DNA from: Proteiniborus sp. MB09-C3
GTDB lineage: Bacteria > Bacillota > Clostridia > Tissierellales > Proteiniboraceae
Direction of reading: 5' to 3'
NCBI RefSeq assembly: GCF_030263895.1
Contig: NZ_CP127161.1
Coordinates: 682,001 to 746,000 of the forward strand
DNA length: 64,000 bases
Shown piece by piece: positions 1 through 8,878 of the stretch (its first letter is position 1; every line of letters begins with the position of its first letter). Under the pieces are notes generated by a model that saw nothing but the letters and a program-made list of their open reading frames with translations, was not told the DNA's origin and ran no database searches. The position numbers and the translations under genes were made by a program.

Positions 1-1
1 T

Positions 2-1426
2 TTGGAGCAGGATGTGGAGCGAATAGAACTGTTTGTTGCTCATACTATACCTGATCTTGTAAATGTGGCAGCAACAGTTGTTGTCATGTTTATCATATTT
101 TTCAGCCTCAATGGCTGGATGGCATTTACCTGTATTATTGCTTTTATTGCCAGCATGGCAATGCAGGCTTCCATGATGTTTGGTAAAAAAGCACAAGGTA
201 CAATGAAGGCTTATTTTGATTCACAGGAGCGTATCCATTCTTCAGCTGTTCAATATGTACGAGGAATACCCGTGGTCAAAGTATTTGGACAGACTGTTTT
301 TTCATTTAAAAAATTTCATACGGATCTAATTGCTTACAGAGATTGGGCAGTTGCTTATTGTGACAAATTTGAAAATGGTATGGCAGTTTTCACAGTAGTA
401 CTCAATTCATTTTTGACATTTGTTCTGCCCGTTGGTCTATTGATTATGAGCGGGAATCCAAATAACATGTCTTTTGCCCTTGTATATCTATTTTTTATCA
501 TTATGGTTCCAGGTGCATCCTCTCCATTGTATAAATTGACCTTACTGGCTTCGGGTACAAGGGAGATATTTGAAGGGGTATCACGTATAGATAAAATCTA
601 TGCAGAGGAGCCAATTATAGAAACTTTAAATCCTAAGAAGCCTCAAGGACATGATATTGTATTTGAAAATGTGACCTTTGCCTATGAGAACAAAGCAGAA
701 GCGACAAGAGTTGAGGCTCTGACTAATATCAGCTTTACAGCTAAAGCTGGGGAGATTACTGCCTTAGTAGGGCCCTCAGGCTCAGGGAAATCCACTGTTG
801 CTAATTTGATTCCACGCTTTTGGGATGTAGCAGCTGGCGAAATCAAAATTGGCGGAGTGAATATCAAGGATATCTCCACAGAAGAGCTCATGAACACAGT
901 AGCCTTTGTATTTCAGGACACATTTCTATTTTACGATACTCTGTTTGAGAATATTAGGGTTGGAAAGCCAGATGCCACAGAAGAGGAAGTCTATGAGGCG
1001 GCAAAAGCTGCACAATGCCATGAGTTTATTGAAAGCTTACCAGAGGGCTATAACACACTCATTGGTGAAGGCGGTGTATTTCTTTCTGGAGGAGAGGAAC
1101 AGCGTGTTTCTGTAGCTCGTGCTATTTTGAAAAATGCACCGATTCTAGTCCTTGATGAGGCAACAGCCTTTGCTGATCCAGAAAATGAGTACAAGATGCA
1201 GGTTGCATTAAAAGAGCTTATTAAGGATAAGACAGTTATCATTATAGCCCATAGACTGTCCTCCATCAAAACTGCTAACCAAATTATTGTACTGAAAAAT
1301 GGGAAAGTTGAACAAATTGGTACTCACGATGCTTTAGTGGATACAGAAGGCTTATATCAGAGAATGTGGGAAGCCTATACTAGTGCCTATGACTGGACAT
1401 TGAAAATTGGAGGTGTGAAAGCATGA
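2..1426 (+). CDS. ABC exporter subunit A (ATPase-permease fusion), 5' truncated
   Basis: This is one half of a heterodimeric type IV ABC exporter: a membrane domain fused to a nucleotide-binding domain, at the cell membrane. The reading frame is open at the window edge, so about 100 N-terminal residues are missing and the first codon shown (TTG) is not a real start. Hydrophobic segments come first. Then come a Walker A (GPSGSGKST), a signature with an unusual Glu (LSGGEEQR) and a Walker B (ILVLDEATA). The stop overlaps the next gene by four bases (ATGA), so the two subunits are translationally coupled. The substrate cannot be read from sequence. Siderophore or peptide-type IrtAB/YbtPQ-like relatives are possible. 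Confidence 0.9.
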   Translation: MEQDVERIELFVAHTIPDLVNVAATVVVMFIIFFSLNGWMAFTCIIAFIASMAMQASMMFGKKAQGTMKAYFDSQERIHSSAVQYVRGIPVVKVFGQTVFSFKKFHTDLIAYRDWAVAYCDKFENGMAVFTVVLNSFLTFVLPVGLLIMSGNPNNMSFALVYLFFIIMVPGASSPLYKLTLLASGTREIFEGVSRIDKIYAEEPIIETLNPKKPQGHDIVFENVTFAYENKAEATRVEALTNISFTAKAGEITALVGPSGSGKSTVANLIPRFWDVAAGEIKIGGVNIKDISTEELMNTVAFVFQDTFLFYDTLFENIRVGKPDATEEEVYEAAKAAQCHEFIESLPEGYNTLIGEGGVFLSGGEEQRVSVARAILKNAPILVLDEATAFADPENEYKMQVALKELIKDKTVIIIAHRLSSIKTANQIIVLKNGKVEQIGTHDALVDTEGLYQRMWEAYTSAYDWTLKIGGVKA

Positions 1427-3153
1427 GTATTTTTCAAAATATCACTGTAGGACAGCCTAAAAAAATAATTAAGCCTATTGGGTTTACTATTTTGGCTAAT
1501 TTGGTCAATGTAGTTCCATTTATGTTTTCTATTGAAGTGATAAAAATTATATTTAGTGCTTTTGATGGTTCTGATATAGGTCTTGATATAACTCGTCTTT
1601 GGATGATTATTGGTGTCTTGTTTGCCTATATGATAGTGATGTTTATTGCTGAAAAGCCTGCATACCGTCATAGCTACCGTGATGCTTATGCACTTTCTGC
1701 AGAGGGAAGGGCTAATCTTGCAGAACACCTGCGCAAGCTTCCTTTAGGATATATTACAAGCCGTGATCCAGGGGATTTGGCCAATATGATGATGGGTGAC
1801 TTTACATTGATTGAAACTGGGGTATCTCACATTGTACCACAGCTGTTTGGTGCATTGGTTATGCCGCTTATTGCCTTTGTTTCTCTTTTGTGGATAGATT
1901 GGCGTATGTCTGTTGCCATGTTTATATCATTGCCCGTCACTATAATTTTATTATGGGCTTGCTCTAAACTTCAAAAGCGTATGGCAGACAGGCAAATGAA
2001 ATCTAAGCTAGATGCAGGTAATCGTCTCCAAGAATATTTACTAGGTATCCGTGTTATGAAGGCTTATAATTTAGTAGGGGAGAAATTTATCCGTTTAGAT
2101 AATGCTTTCAAAAAGTTAATGAAAGAATGCATTCGCTTTGAAGCTTTAACAGGGCCTATTGTACTTACCTCTATTACACTCATTCGTGCAGGTCTGACTC
2201 TAATGGTCTTAACAGGAACCTATTTGCTGGTAGGCGGCTCTCTGGATGTATTGACCTTTGTCATGTTTTTAGTCATAGGTTCTAGAGTATACGATCCTCT
2301 TACTTCTGCACTTATGAAATATGCAGAGCTTCGTTATGATGAACAAGCAGGAGAGCGTATTTTGAATTTGATGAATGAACCAGAAATGAATGGAGATAAA
2401 GAGCCCAGTAAAAGTACTGATATTGTATTTGAGAATGTATCCTTTGGCTATGGGGATAATGAGGTTCTTCACAATGTTTCTTTAAAGATGAAAAAAGGAA
2501 CATTAACTGCACTGGTAGGACCTTCAGGAAGTGGTAAAAGTACAATATTAAAGCTTTGTGCTAGGTTTTATGACCCAAGCCGTGGCAAGATCATGTTTGG
2601 AGGCATTGATGAATCAACCCTTGATCCTGAAAAGCTGATGAAGAAGATTTCAATGGTGTTTCAAGATGTCTACTTGTTTCAGGATACTATTGGTAATAAT
2701 ATTCGTTTCGGAAAGGAAAATGCCACAGATGAAGAAATGATTGAAGCATCTAAGAAAGCCTGCTGCTATGATTTTATTATGGGACTTCCTAAGGGCTTTG
2801 ATACTATGGTTGGGGAAGGAGGCTGTACTCTTTCTGGAGGTGAAAAGCAGCGTATTTCTATTGCCCGCGCAATATTAAAGGATGCTCTTGTTGTCCTTCT
2901 TGATGAAGCCACGGCTTCCCTTGATCCTGAAAATGAAATTGAAGTGCAAAAGGCAATTGGTGAGCTGATTACAGGCAGAACAGTTATTGTAATTGCTCAT
3001 AGACTTAAAACAATTAAAGACGCAGACAATATCATTGTTATGGAGGATGGCAGGATTGCTGAGCAGGGTACCCATGATCAGTTAATACAGAAGGACGGAC
3101 TTTATAAAAAGTTATGGACGATCCAAGCCGAGTCAAGTGGATGGTCATTGTAG
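1423..3153 (+). CDS. ABC exporter subunit B (ATPase-permease fusion)
   Basis: This 576-residue protein is the second half of the exporter. It has an N-terminal six-helix membrane domain (roughly residues 15-300) and an ATPase domain (roughly 325-565). The ATPase domain shows Walker A GPSGSGKST, signature LSGGEKQR, and Walker B VVLLDEATASLD with the catalytic Glu. The length is normal for a fused exporter. It starts with ATG inside the stop of the upstream gene and is followed by a good terminator, so the operon ends here. The two subunits are clearly related but distinct, which fits a heterodimer. The transported compound is unknown. Confidence 0.92.
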   Translation: MSIFQNITVGQPKKIIKPIGFTILANLVNVVPFMFSIEVIKIIFSAFDGSDIGLDITRLWMIIGVLFAYMIVMFIAEKPAYRHSYRDAYALSAEGRANLAEHLRKLPLGYITSRDPGDLANMMMGDFTLIETGVSHIVPQLFGALVMPLIAFVSLLWIDWRMSVAMFISLPVTIILLWACSKLQKRMADRQMKSKLDAGNRLQEYLLGIRVMKAYNLVGEKFIRLDNAFKKLMKECIRFEALTGPIVLTSITLIRAGLTLMVLTGTYLLVGGSLDVLTFVMFLVIGSRVYDPLTSALMKYAELRYDEQAGERILNLMNEPEMNGDKEPSKSTDIVFENVSFGYGDNEVLHNVSLKMKKGTLTALVGPSGSGKSTILKLCARFYDPSRGKIMFGGIDESTLDPEKLMKKISMVFQDVYLFQDTIGNNIRFGKENATDEEMIEASKKACCYDFIMGLPKGFDTMVGEGGCTLSGGEKQRISIARAILKDALVVLLDEATASLDPENEIEVQKAIGELITGRTVIVIAHRLKTIKDADNIIVMEDGRIAEQGTHDQLIQKDGLYKKLWTIQAESSGWSL

Positions 3154-3163
3154 CTATTGTGCT

Positions 3164-3208
3164 AAAATCACCATGTAATCTTTTAAGATTTACGTGGTGA
3201 TTTTTTTA
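3164..3208 (+). terminator. Rho-independent terminator of the ABC exporter operon
   Basis: An imperfect stem (AAATCACCATGTAATC against GATTTACGTGGTGATTT) with a TTTTAA loop is followed by a run of seven T. It lies just after the stop of the second exporter gene. Confidence 0.85.
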
Positions 3209-3330
3209 CTAAGAGTTAGAGTATCCTGAAATAAAATATACATAAATATTTTTCTTTTAATTTTGAGCCCACTTTATGTTAAAATAAAGCTTAAAGGTAT
3301 CTATAATTTTTGAACAAAGGAGTTGATGCT

Positions 3331-4239
3331 TTGACAGTAGCTTTTAGCAATATACCAGGCTTTAAAAATTGGGATATAATAAAACCAATTAACAAGGGTT
3401 GGTCAGATGATAAGAAGTACTATATAAAAACCAAGGATGAAAAAGAGCTATTACTTAGGTTATCAGATATATCACAATATGAAAACAAGAAAAAAGAGTT
3501 TGAAAGCTTGAAGCCACTTACGAAAATGGATATTTTATTTACTCGTCCCATTGATTTTGGAACCTGTAATGATGGACAGTCAGTTTATTCTATACTTACT
3601 TGGATTGACGGAGAAGAGGCAAGTGATGCTCTTCCTGCCCTTGATAGCAGAGAACAATACATGCTTGGCAATAAGGCTGGTATGTACCTAAAGCAAATAC
3701 ATAGCATTCCTGCTCCACAAAATCAACCTAACTGGGCAGAAAGATTTAATCGAAAAATTGATAGAAAGATAGCCAATTATAAAGCTTGTAGCATTCACTT
3801 CCACAGTGATGATAGATTAATTGATTACATAGAACAAAATCGCTCTCTTCTAATAAATCGTTCCCAGTCTTTCCAGCATGGAGATTATCATGTTGGTAAT
3901 ATGATTATTACACCAAAAAGGGAGTTAGGTATAATTGATTTTAACAGAATGGATTATGGAGACCCATGGGAAGAATTTAATAGAATTACATGGTGTGTGG
4001 AAATAAGTCCTATGTTTGCCTCTGGATACATTAACGGATATTTTGATAATGCTGTACCTGGTTTGTTTTTTAGACTAATGGCATTATACATAGCAAGCAA
4101 TCAGCTTTCCTCTATTCCTTGGGCTATTCCTTTTGGGGAGAAAGAAGTCGATATAATGCTTAAACAGACACAAAGTTTTATGAAATGGTATGATGGCTTT
4201 AAAACGCATATTCCGAATTGGTACGTAGCATTAGATTAA
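3331..4239 (+). CDS. APH-fold phosphotransferase (aminoglycoside phosphotransferase family)
   Basis: The protein has the protein-kinase-like APH fold. The catalytic loop reads HGDYHVGN and the metal-binding segment IDFNRMDYGDP. Both are complete, so kinase activity is plausible. The frame is open from TTG at 3310, but that codon lies before the AAAGGAG ribosome site. TTG at 3331, eight bases after GGAG, is the better start and gives 302 residues. The gene stands alone between terminators and unrelated genes. Family members phosphorylate aminoglycosides, macrolides, choline, fructosamine or homoserine, and nothing here fixes the substrate, so a resistance role is not claimed. Confidence 0.82.
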   Translation: MTVAFSNIPGFKNWDIIKPINKGWSDDKKYYIKTKDEKELLLRLSDISQYENKKKEFESLKPLTKMDILFTRPIDFGTCNDGQSVYSILTWIDGEEASDALPALDSREQYMLGNKAGMYLKQIHSIPAPQNQPNWAERFNRKIDRKIANYKACSIHFHSDDRLIDYIEQNRSLLINRSQSFQHGDYHVGNMIITPKRELGIIDFNRMDYGDPWEEFNRITWCVEISPMFASGYINGYFDNAVPGLFFRLMALYIASNQLSSIPWAIPFGEKEVDIMLKQTQSFMKWYDGFKTHIPNWYVALD

Positions 4240-4379
4240 ATAAAAAGGTTATATACGATTCGATATAGGAAGATTAACATGTTCTACAATTGGATTACTA
4301 AAGGAGCATATTATAGAATATATTAATAATATTATAGTGTTCTGTTTTTGCAAATAAAATAAAAAGGGGAATTAATTAT

Positions 4380-4517
4380 GTGGACAATGGCAAAATTCAA
4401 ACAGATAAATATGTTGCAAATTCCAAACTATATCTAATCTTACACCAGAATGCATTAGAGTATAATATGTGTACCTATGAAGATTTATTGTTAGACAGAC
4501 TCGACTATGACGGATAA
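4380..4517 (+). CDS. small hypothetical protein, 45 aa
   Basis: A GTG start lies nine bases after a strong AAAAGGGGA ribosome site and opens a 45-codon frame. The product is rich in Tyr, Leu and Asp and ends LLLDRLDYDG. I do not recognise it. An ATG one base earlier opens a competing 19-codon frame. The segment could also be a remnant, because the neighbouring 5.1-5.4 kb stretch is full of gene fragments. Confidence 0.3.
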   Translation: MDNGKIQTDKYVANSKLYLILHQNALEYNMCTYEDLLLDRLDYDG

Positions 4518-4584
4518 GATGGACCATACTACTAGAAAATAATTATGATTTTTGTCAATATTAAATTATTTGGAGTTGATTGGT

Positions 4585-5043
4585 TTGGATTCGAACATTA
4601 TGCTAACGATTATATTGGCAATTGCTGTATTCGGAAAAGCTAACTCGGTAGCTATTGCAGTATGCATATTGCTTATAGTTAAATTATTGAACTTAGACCA
4701 ATTTATTTATCCACTAATCGAAAAGAACGGAGTGAATTGGGGACTGATTTTACTTATAGCTGCAATTTTAATCCCTATTGCAAGTGGAAAGGTAACGATT
4801 TTAAATGTAAAAAACATTTTCACTTCTTGGATTGGCATAACTGCACTAATCCTTTCATTTCTCACTACTTATTTGAGTGGACTTGGTTTGGATTATCTTA
4901 CTGTCCAAGGAAATAATGATGTAGTACCTGCAATGATTTTTGGTTCAGTGCTAGCAGCCGTCTTTTTAGGTGGTGTACCAGTAGGACCTCTTATTACATC
5001 TGGCATGCTGGCACTGTTTGTAAAGCTTATCAAAAAGACTTAA
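4585..5043 (+). CDS. DUF441 family membrane protein
   Basis: This very hydrophobic protein of about 152 residues has four to five membrane spans. The family hallmarks are visible: the segment IPIASG in the middle and GVPVGPLI near the C terminus, as in YeaL of E. coli. The frame is open from TTG at 4552, but TTG at 4585 lies nine bases after a GGAG and gives the usual family length and N terminus. The function of the family is unknown. No partner gene is evident, since the flanking pieces are remnants. Confidence 0.82.
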   Translation: MDSNIMLTIILAIAVFGKANSVAIAVCILLIVKLLNLDQFIYPLIEKNGVNWGLILLIAAILIPIASGKVTILNVKNIFTSWIGITALILSFLTTYLSGLGLDYLTVQGNNDVVPAMIFGSVLAAVFLGGVPVGPLITSGMLALFVKLIKKT

Positions 5044-5077
5044 AAATTAACTGAATTTTAAGAAGGAGATGATAGAC

Positions 5078-5233
5078 ATGGAAAACATTGTTGTTGCAAC
5101 AGAATCAATGTTAACAGATTGGGTTAAGATAGGCCTTCAACTATGGCTGCATTGTACTGACGAAGAACTAAGAACCATTTTTCTAGATATCCTAAAATCA
5201 GAGAGGGAGTATACGGATTTCCTAAAAAACTAG
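5078..5233 (+). pseudogene. N-terminal fragment resembling an AAC(6')-type GNAT acetyltransferase
   Basis: ATG follows an AGAAGGAG ribosome site and opens a 51-codon frame. The product has the look of the start of aminoglycoside 6'-acetyltransferases (a DWVKIGLQLW segment followed by an acidic helix and ILKSE). The frame stops where the sequence passes into an unrelated macro-domain tail. A GNAT domain needs about 140 residues, so this piece cannot be active. The family call rests on pattern resemblance over about 40 residues only. Confidence 0.4.
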
Positions 5234-5355
5234 CGGCAGAGATTGCATTAAGAGAAGTTTCTAAGTTTTTATTAACTGATCAAATACTTAAAGAAGTGAT
5301 TTTTGTATGCTTTGATGACGAAAATTTCAACATTTACTCAGAAATGCTGATATAA
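5203..5355 (+). pseudogene. C-terminal remnant of a macro-domain protein
   Basis: In the frame starting at 5203 the translation reads GVYGFPKKLAAEIALREV and later EVIFVCFDDENFNIYSEML. This matches the last third of macro domains (ADP-ribose binding or hydrolysis). There is no N-terminal part with the ribose-binding NAAN motif, and no start codon. The piece overlaps the fragment at 5078 in another frame, so two decayed genes seem to have been joined by a deletion. Confidence 0.6.
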
Positions 5356-5397
5356 AGTTCTAAGTAAATAGAAATCCTTTTGCATAGGAGGTATTTG

Positions 5398-6207
5398 ATG
5401 AAACCAGTTAAGAGAGCTAAAGCTAGAATAGCATTAGGCAAAATCTATTACACATATAATAGATATTTGGAATGGTATTTTGGGAATACCAAATTTGCAA
5501 GGAAAATAGAGATTGATGTATTGCCCTATACAGCATTTAAGCATGAGACACCTTTGTTGAGGCAATTAAAAGATGTAGATATGTGGCTACAATATAATAA
5601 GATTGTGAACCTCAGAATTGCAGTTGAAAGACTTAATGGCATAATAATTTATCCGGGCGAAACTTTTTCATATTGGCGTCTAATAGGTAAACCTACAAGA
5701 AAAAAGGGCTATATTGATGGAATGATGCTATCTAATGGTACCTATAAAACAGGTATAGGTGGAGGGCTATGCCAACTATCTAATTTAATATATTGGCTTG
5801 CTCTTCATACTCCTTTGAAAGTAACAGAAAGGCATCGTCACAGCTACGACGTTTTTCCCGGCTCTAACAGAACTCAACCATTTGGCAGTGGTGCTACCTG
5901 CTTTTATAATTATCTAGACCTGAGAATATACAATCCAACTGAGCAGCCTTATCAATTAAACATCTACTTAACAGATGATTACTTAGTCGGCCAGTGGAAT
6001 ACTGTAGAAAAGTCACTTTACAGCTATGAAGTCTATGAAAAAGAACATAGAATTACACAAGAATATTGGGGTGGCTATGTCAGACATAACCTTATTTACA
6101 GACGGGTTTTCAACTGTAATGGAGAATTAATTAATGATGAATATGTGGTTGAAAACTATGCTATTATGATGTATCAACCACTTTTAGAATCAGGACATGC
6201 TATATAA
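5398..6207 (+). CDS. vanW: VanW family protein
   Basis: The 269-residue product carries the VanW domain: an N-terminal basic segment, the stretch YPGETFSYWRLIGKPT, then GIGGGLCQLSN and HRHSYDVFPG. ATG at 5398 is preceded by AGGAGG, which makes it a better start than the frame opening at 5380. VanW occurs in VanB and VanG vancomycin-resistance clusters but also alone in many Clostridia, and its biochemical role is unknown. It converges on a ddl-murF-alr operon, which hints at a cell-wall function. No vanR, vanS, vanX, vanY or vanH is visible. Confidence 0.85.
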   Translation: MKPVKRAKARIALGKIYYTYNRYLEWYFGNTKFARKIEIDVLPYTAFKHETPLLRQLKDVDMWLQYNKIVNLRIAVERLNGIIIYPGETFSYWRLIGKPTRKKGYIDGMMLSNGTYKTGIGGGLCQLSNLIYWLALHTPLKVTERHRHSYDVFPGSNRTQPFGSGATCFYNYLDLRIYNPTEQPYQLNIYLTDDYLVGQWNTVEKSLYSYEVYEKEHRITQEYWGGYVRHNLIYRRVFNCNGELINDEYVVENYAIMMYQPLLESGHAI

Positions 6208-6215
6208 TATTGGTG

Positions 6216-6243
6216 AAAAAGAGGCTAATATAGCCCCTTTTTA
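6216..6243. terminator. terminator between convergent vanW and alr
   Basis: The stem AAAAGAGGCTA / TAGCCCCTTTT has one mismatch and is T-rich on its right side and A-rich on its left. It could therefore serve both convergent units. Confidence 0.7.
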
Positions 6244-6254
6244 TCTTAAGATAA

Positions 6255-7463
6255 TTACTTTATATTGACATTAACTTTACTTAAAGGATACTGGCTAGGG
6301 CTCCAGGACCTCTCAGTCAATACCTCTACAATTTCATGATTATAATAATATACCTTTGGAACTCTATAAGTAATCATAGAGGGGATTTCCTGTGGAACAC
6401 TGTTTATGTGTTTAGCAAGGTCTTCAAGAGTGATTTCATTATCTCCATCCTTACCAATTAAAACTACAGGAGTACCAGTAGGATATTTTTTAGGAAGTCT
6501 TATCATAAATTGGTCCATGCAAATCTTACCTATAATAGGCATTTTCTGTCCATCTACCAGGACGTGAAATCCTTGAAAACAGCGAAACCAACCATCGGCA
6601 TATCCTATGGGGACTGTTGCTATCCATTCATCTGAATTTGCCTGATAAGCTGTATCATAACCTACAAAGCTACCTTTTTTAATTTTTTTAACATGTAATA
6701 GCTTAGAGTGTACAGAGAGAGCAGTCTGTAATTTTACTGGAGCCGTTCTTCTTATTTCTTCTGACGGATATATTCCAAACATAGCAACTCCTATTCTCAC
6801 CATATCAAGAAGACTATCCTTGTATTTTAAAGTTGCAGCGCTGTTTGCACAATGAAAGATGGAGATATCTAATCCCTTAGATTTTATCCACTGAATATCA
6901 TCTAAAAATGCCTTAAGCTGTTTATTAAAATAGGTCGAGTCCTCTCTATTAGCAGTTGCAAAATGTGTGTACATACCTTCTACAACTATATCTTCCTTGT
7001 TTAGAATAGGCAGCATTGCTTCTAATTCTTCTTTTTTACTTATACCAATTCTGCCTAGTCCAGTATCCATCTTTAAGTGAATCTTTAAAGGTTTTTTCCC
7101 GACCTTATATAATCTCATTTCCTTCAACCAAGAAAGCTGAAAAACAGTGACAGATAAATCGTATTCAATAGCAATATTCACATCACTAGGAAGTATAGGT
7201 GTAAGTACTAAAATAGGTGCTTTAATTCCATTCTTTCGTAGATATAATGCCTCGCTAAGTATTGAAACTGCCAGTGCATCGGCTCCTGCTTTTAAAGCTA
7301 TTCTGGCAACCTGCAAGTCACCATGTCCATAAGCATCTGCCTTTACTGCTGCCATGAATTTAACAGATGGAGGCAGATATTCCCGTATCTGTTTAATATT
7401 ATTTTCGATTCTATCTAATTGGATTTCCACCCATGCGTCCCTATGAAGCATTGAAGTATCCAT
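6255..7463 (-). CDS. alr: alanine racemase
   Basis: This PLP-dependent enzyme interconverts L- and D-alanine for peptidoglycan. The PLP lysine is K41 in the motif AVKADAYGHG. The second catalytic segment (VGYDTAY, then VPIGYADGW) and the substrate-channel CMDQFMI are present. At 402 residues it is slightly longer than typical (about 380), with a short extra C-terminal tail. The start codon overlaps the stop of murF by one base (TAATG), so it is the last gene of a ddl-murF-alr operon that supplies D-Ala-D-Ala precursor. Confidence 0.95.
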   Translation of the reverse strand: MDTSMLHRDAWVEIQLDRIENNIKQIREYLPPSVKFMAAVKADAYGHGDLQVARIALKAGADALAVSILSEALYLRKNGIKAPILVLTPILPSDVNIAIEYDLSVTVFQLSWLKEMRLYKVGKKPLKIHLKMDTGLGRIGISKKEELEAMLPILNKEDIVVEGMYTHFATANREDSTYFNKQLKAFLDDIQWIKSKGLDISIFHCANSAATLKYKDSLLDMVRIGVAMFGIYPSEEIRRTAPVKLQTALSVHSKLLHVKKIKKGSFVGYDTAYQANSDEWIATVPIGYADGWFRCFQGFHVLVDGQKMPIIGKICMDQFMIRLPKKYPTGTPVVLIGKDGDNEITLEDLAKHINSVPQEIPSMITYRVPKVYYYNHEIVEVLTERSWSPSQYPLSKVNVNIK

Positions 7464-8878
7464 TATACTACCTCCTTTTTTTCCAAAAATTCTTCACTCT
7501 GTAATTCTTCAACTATTTCTTCTAGCTTAAGCATACGTGAACCCTTTATTAGTATAATAGATTCATATTCCATTATTTTTTTAAGCTTTTGAACTAATTG
7601 TGTTTTATTTCTATAAGAAAATACCTTGTTTTTTGCAAATCTTGGTCTTGCAGTTTTGGCTATGTGAGCTGCAAGAGGGCCGATAGTAAGCAAATAGTCA
7701 ATTTTTTCAGGATCAATTTGTGCTCCAATTTCTCTGTGCATATTAACCTCATCAGTGCCTAGACCTATCATATCTCCAAGAACAGCAATTTTTTGATTGT
7801 AATTTTTCATACTGTAAAGCGTATCTAATGCGGCCATGAGGCTTACTGGATTAGATTTATATGAATCATTTAAGATTGTGCATCTTTCAGTATGGATTAC
7901 TTCATTTCTCATTCCAGTAGCTTCAACATTTAATAGACCATCCTGTATTTGTTCAAAGGATATTCCATAATATCTAGCTACAGTAATAGCAGCAGTAGCA
8001 TTATACATTTGATGTTTTCCAAGCATAGGTAAATAGAAGGGTGGACAATGAAATTTATCTAAACTAAAAGAAATTCCCTTTTCATCAGAAGAGACTAATC
8101 TAGGGATATATGTGTTAGATAAATCCTGACCAAAGGTTATTGTTTTGTAATTAATATTCATATTCTTGATTTTCTTATTCAGTAAAGGATTATCACCATA
8201 GTAGACAAATAAACCATTGGAATCTAATCCCTTTAATATTTCAAGCTTTGCCTGGGCAATATTTTCTTTTGACTTTAATTCATCTAAATGTGCTTCCCCA
8301 ATATTTGTAATGATAGCCACATCAGGAGAAGCTATTGTAGTCAATAGCTCAATTTCTCCTAAATTTGAAGTTCCCATTTCGACAACAGCCATTTCAGTAT
8401 CCTCTTCTAGCTCTAAAATAGTTAGGGGGACTCCCAAATGATTGTTTAGGTTGCCAAAGGTTTTTTGAGTTTTATACTTAGATTTTAGGAGACTAGCTAG
8501 AATATCCTTTGTAGATGTCTTGCCATTACTTCCTGTGATTCCTATTACTTTTACCTTCAATTGTTCACGATATGATTTTGCTAATCTCTGAATAGCCGAT
8601 AATGTATCGTCTACTAATATAAGAGGTATATCTATATCAGGTATAGTCTCGTTTTTATTCCATATAGCTGCTGCTATTCCTTTTTCTATAGCTTCTTTTA
8701 TGAAATGATGTCCATTAAATCGTTCTCCCACTATAGGGACAAATAATTGACCGGCCTTTATTTGTCTAGTGTCTATAGTGACTCCTTGTATAATCTTATT
8801 TTCATTTTCTTCTTTTAATTCGTATCCCCCAACCATTTCCTCAATTTCTCTTAAAGTACGACAAATCATTTTTCCCAC
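7463..8878 (-). CDS. murF: UDP-N-acetylmuramoyl-tripeptide--D-alanyl-D-alanine ligase
   Basis: MurF adds the D-Ala-D-Ala dipeptide to the UDP-MurNAc tripeptide in the cytoplasm. The 471-residue protein shows the Mur ligase order: an N-terminal substrate domain, the ATP loop GITGSNGKTSTKD, the central segments VVEMGTSNLGEIELL and TNIGEAHLD, and the C-terminal domain with NDSYKSNP and VLGDMIGLG. Its start overlaps the end of ddl by 13 bases, and its stop overlaps the alr start. This is tight coupling of three enzymes that make and install D-alanine. Confidence 0.96.
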   Translation of the reverse strand: MGKMICRTLREIEEMVGGYELKEENENKIIQGVTIDTRQIKAGQLFVPIVGERFNGHHFIKEAIEKGIAAAIWNKNETIPDIDIPLILVDDTLSAIQRLAKSYREQLKVKVIGITGSNGKTSTKDILASLLKSKYKTQKTFGNLNNHLGVPLTILELEEDTEMAVVEMGTSNLGEIELLTTIASPDVAIITNIGEAHLDELKSKENIAQAKLEILKGLDSNGLFVYYGDNPLLNKKIKNMNINYKTITFGQDLSNTYIPRLVSSDEKGISFSLDKFHCPPFYLPMLGKHQMYNATAAITVARYYGISFEQIQDGLLNVEATGMRNEVIHTERCTILNDSYKSNPVSLMAALDTLYSMKNYNQKIAVLGDMIGLGTDEVNMHREIGAQIDPEKIDYLLTIGPLAAHIAKTARPRFAKNKVFSYRNKTQLVQKLKKIMEYESIILIKGSRMLKLEEIVEELQSEEFLEKKEVV

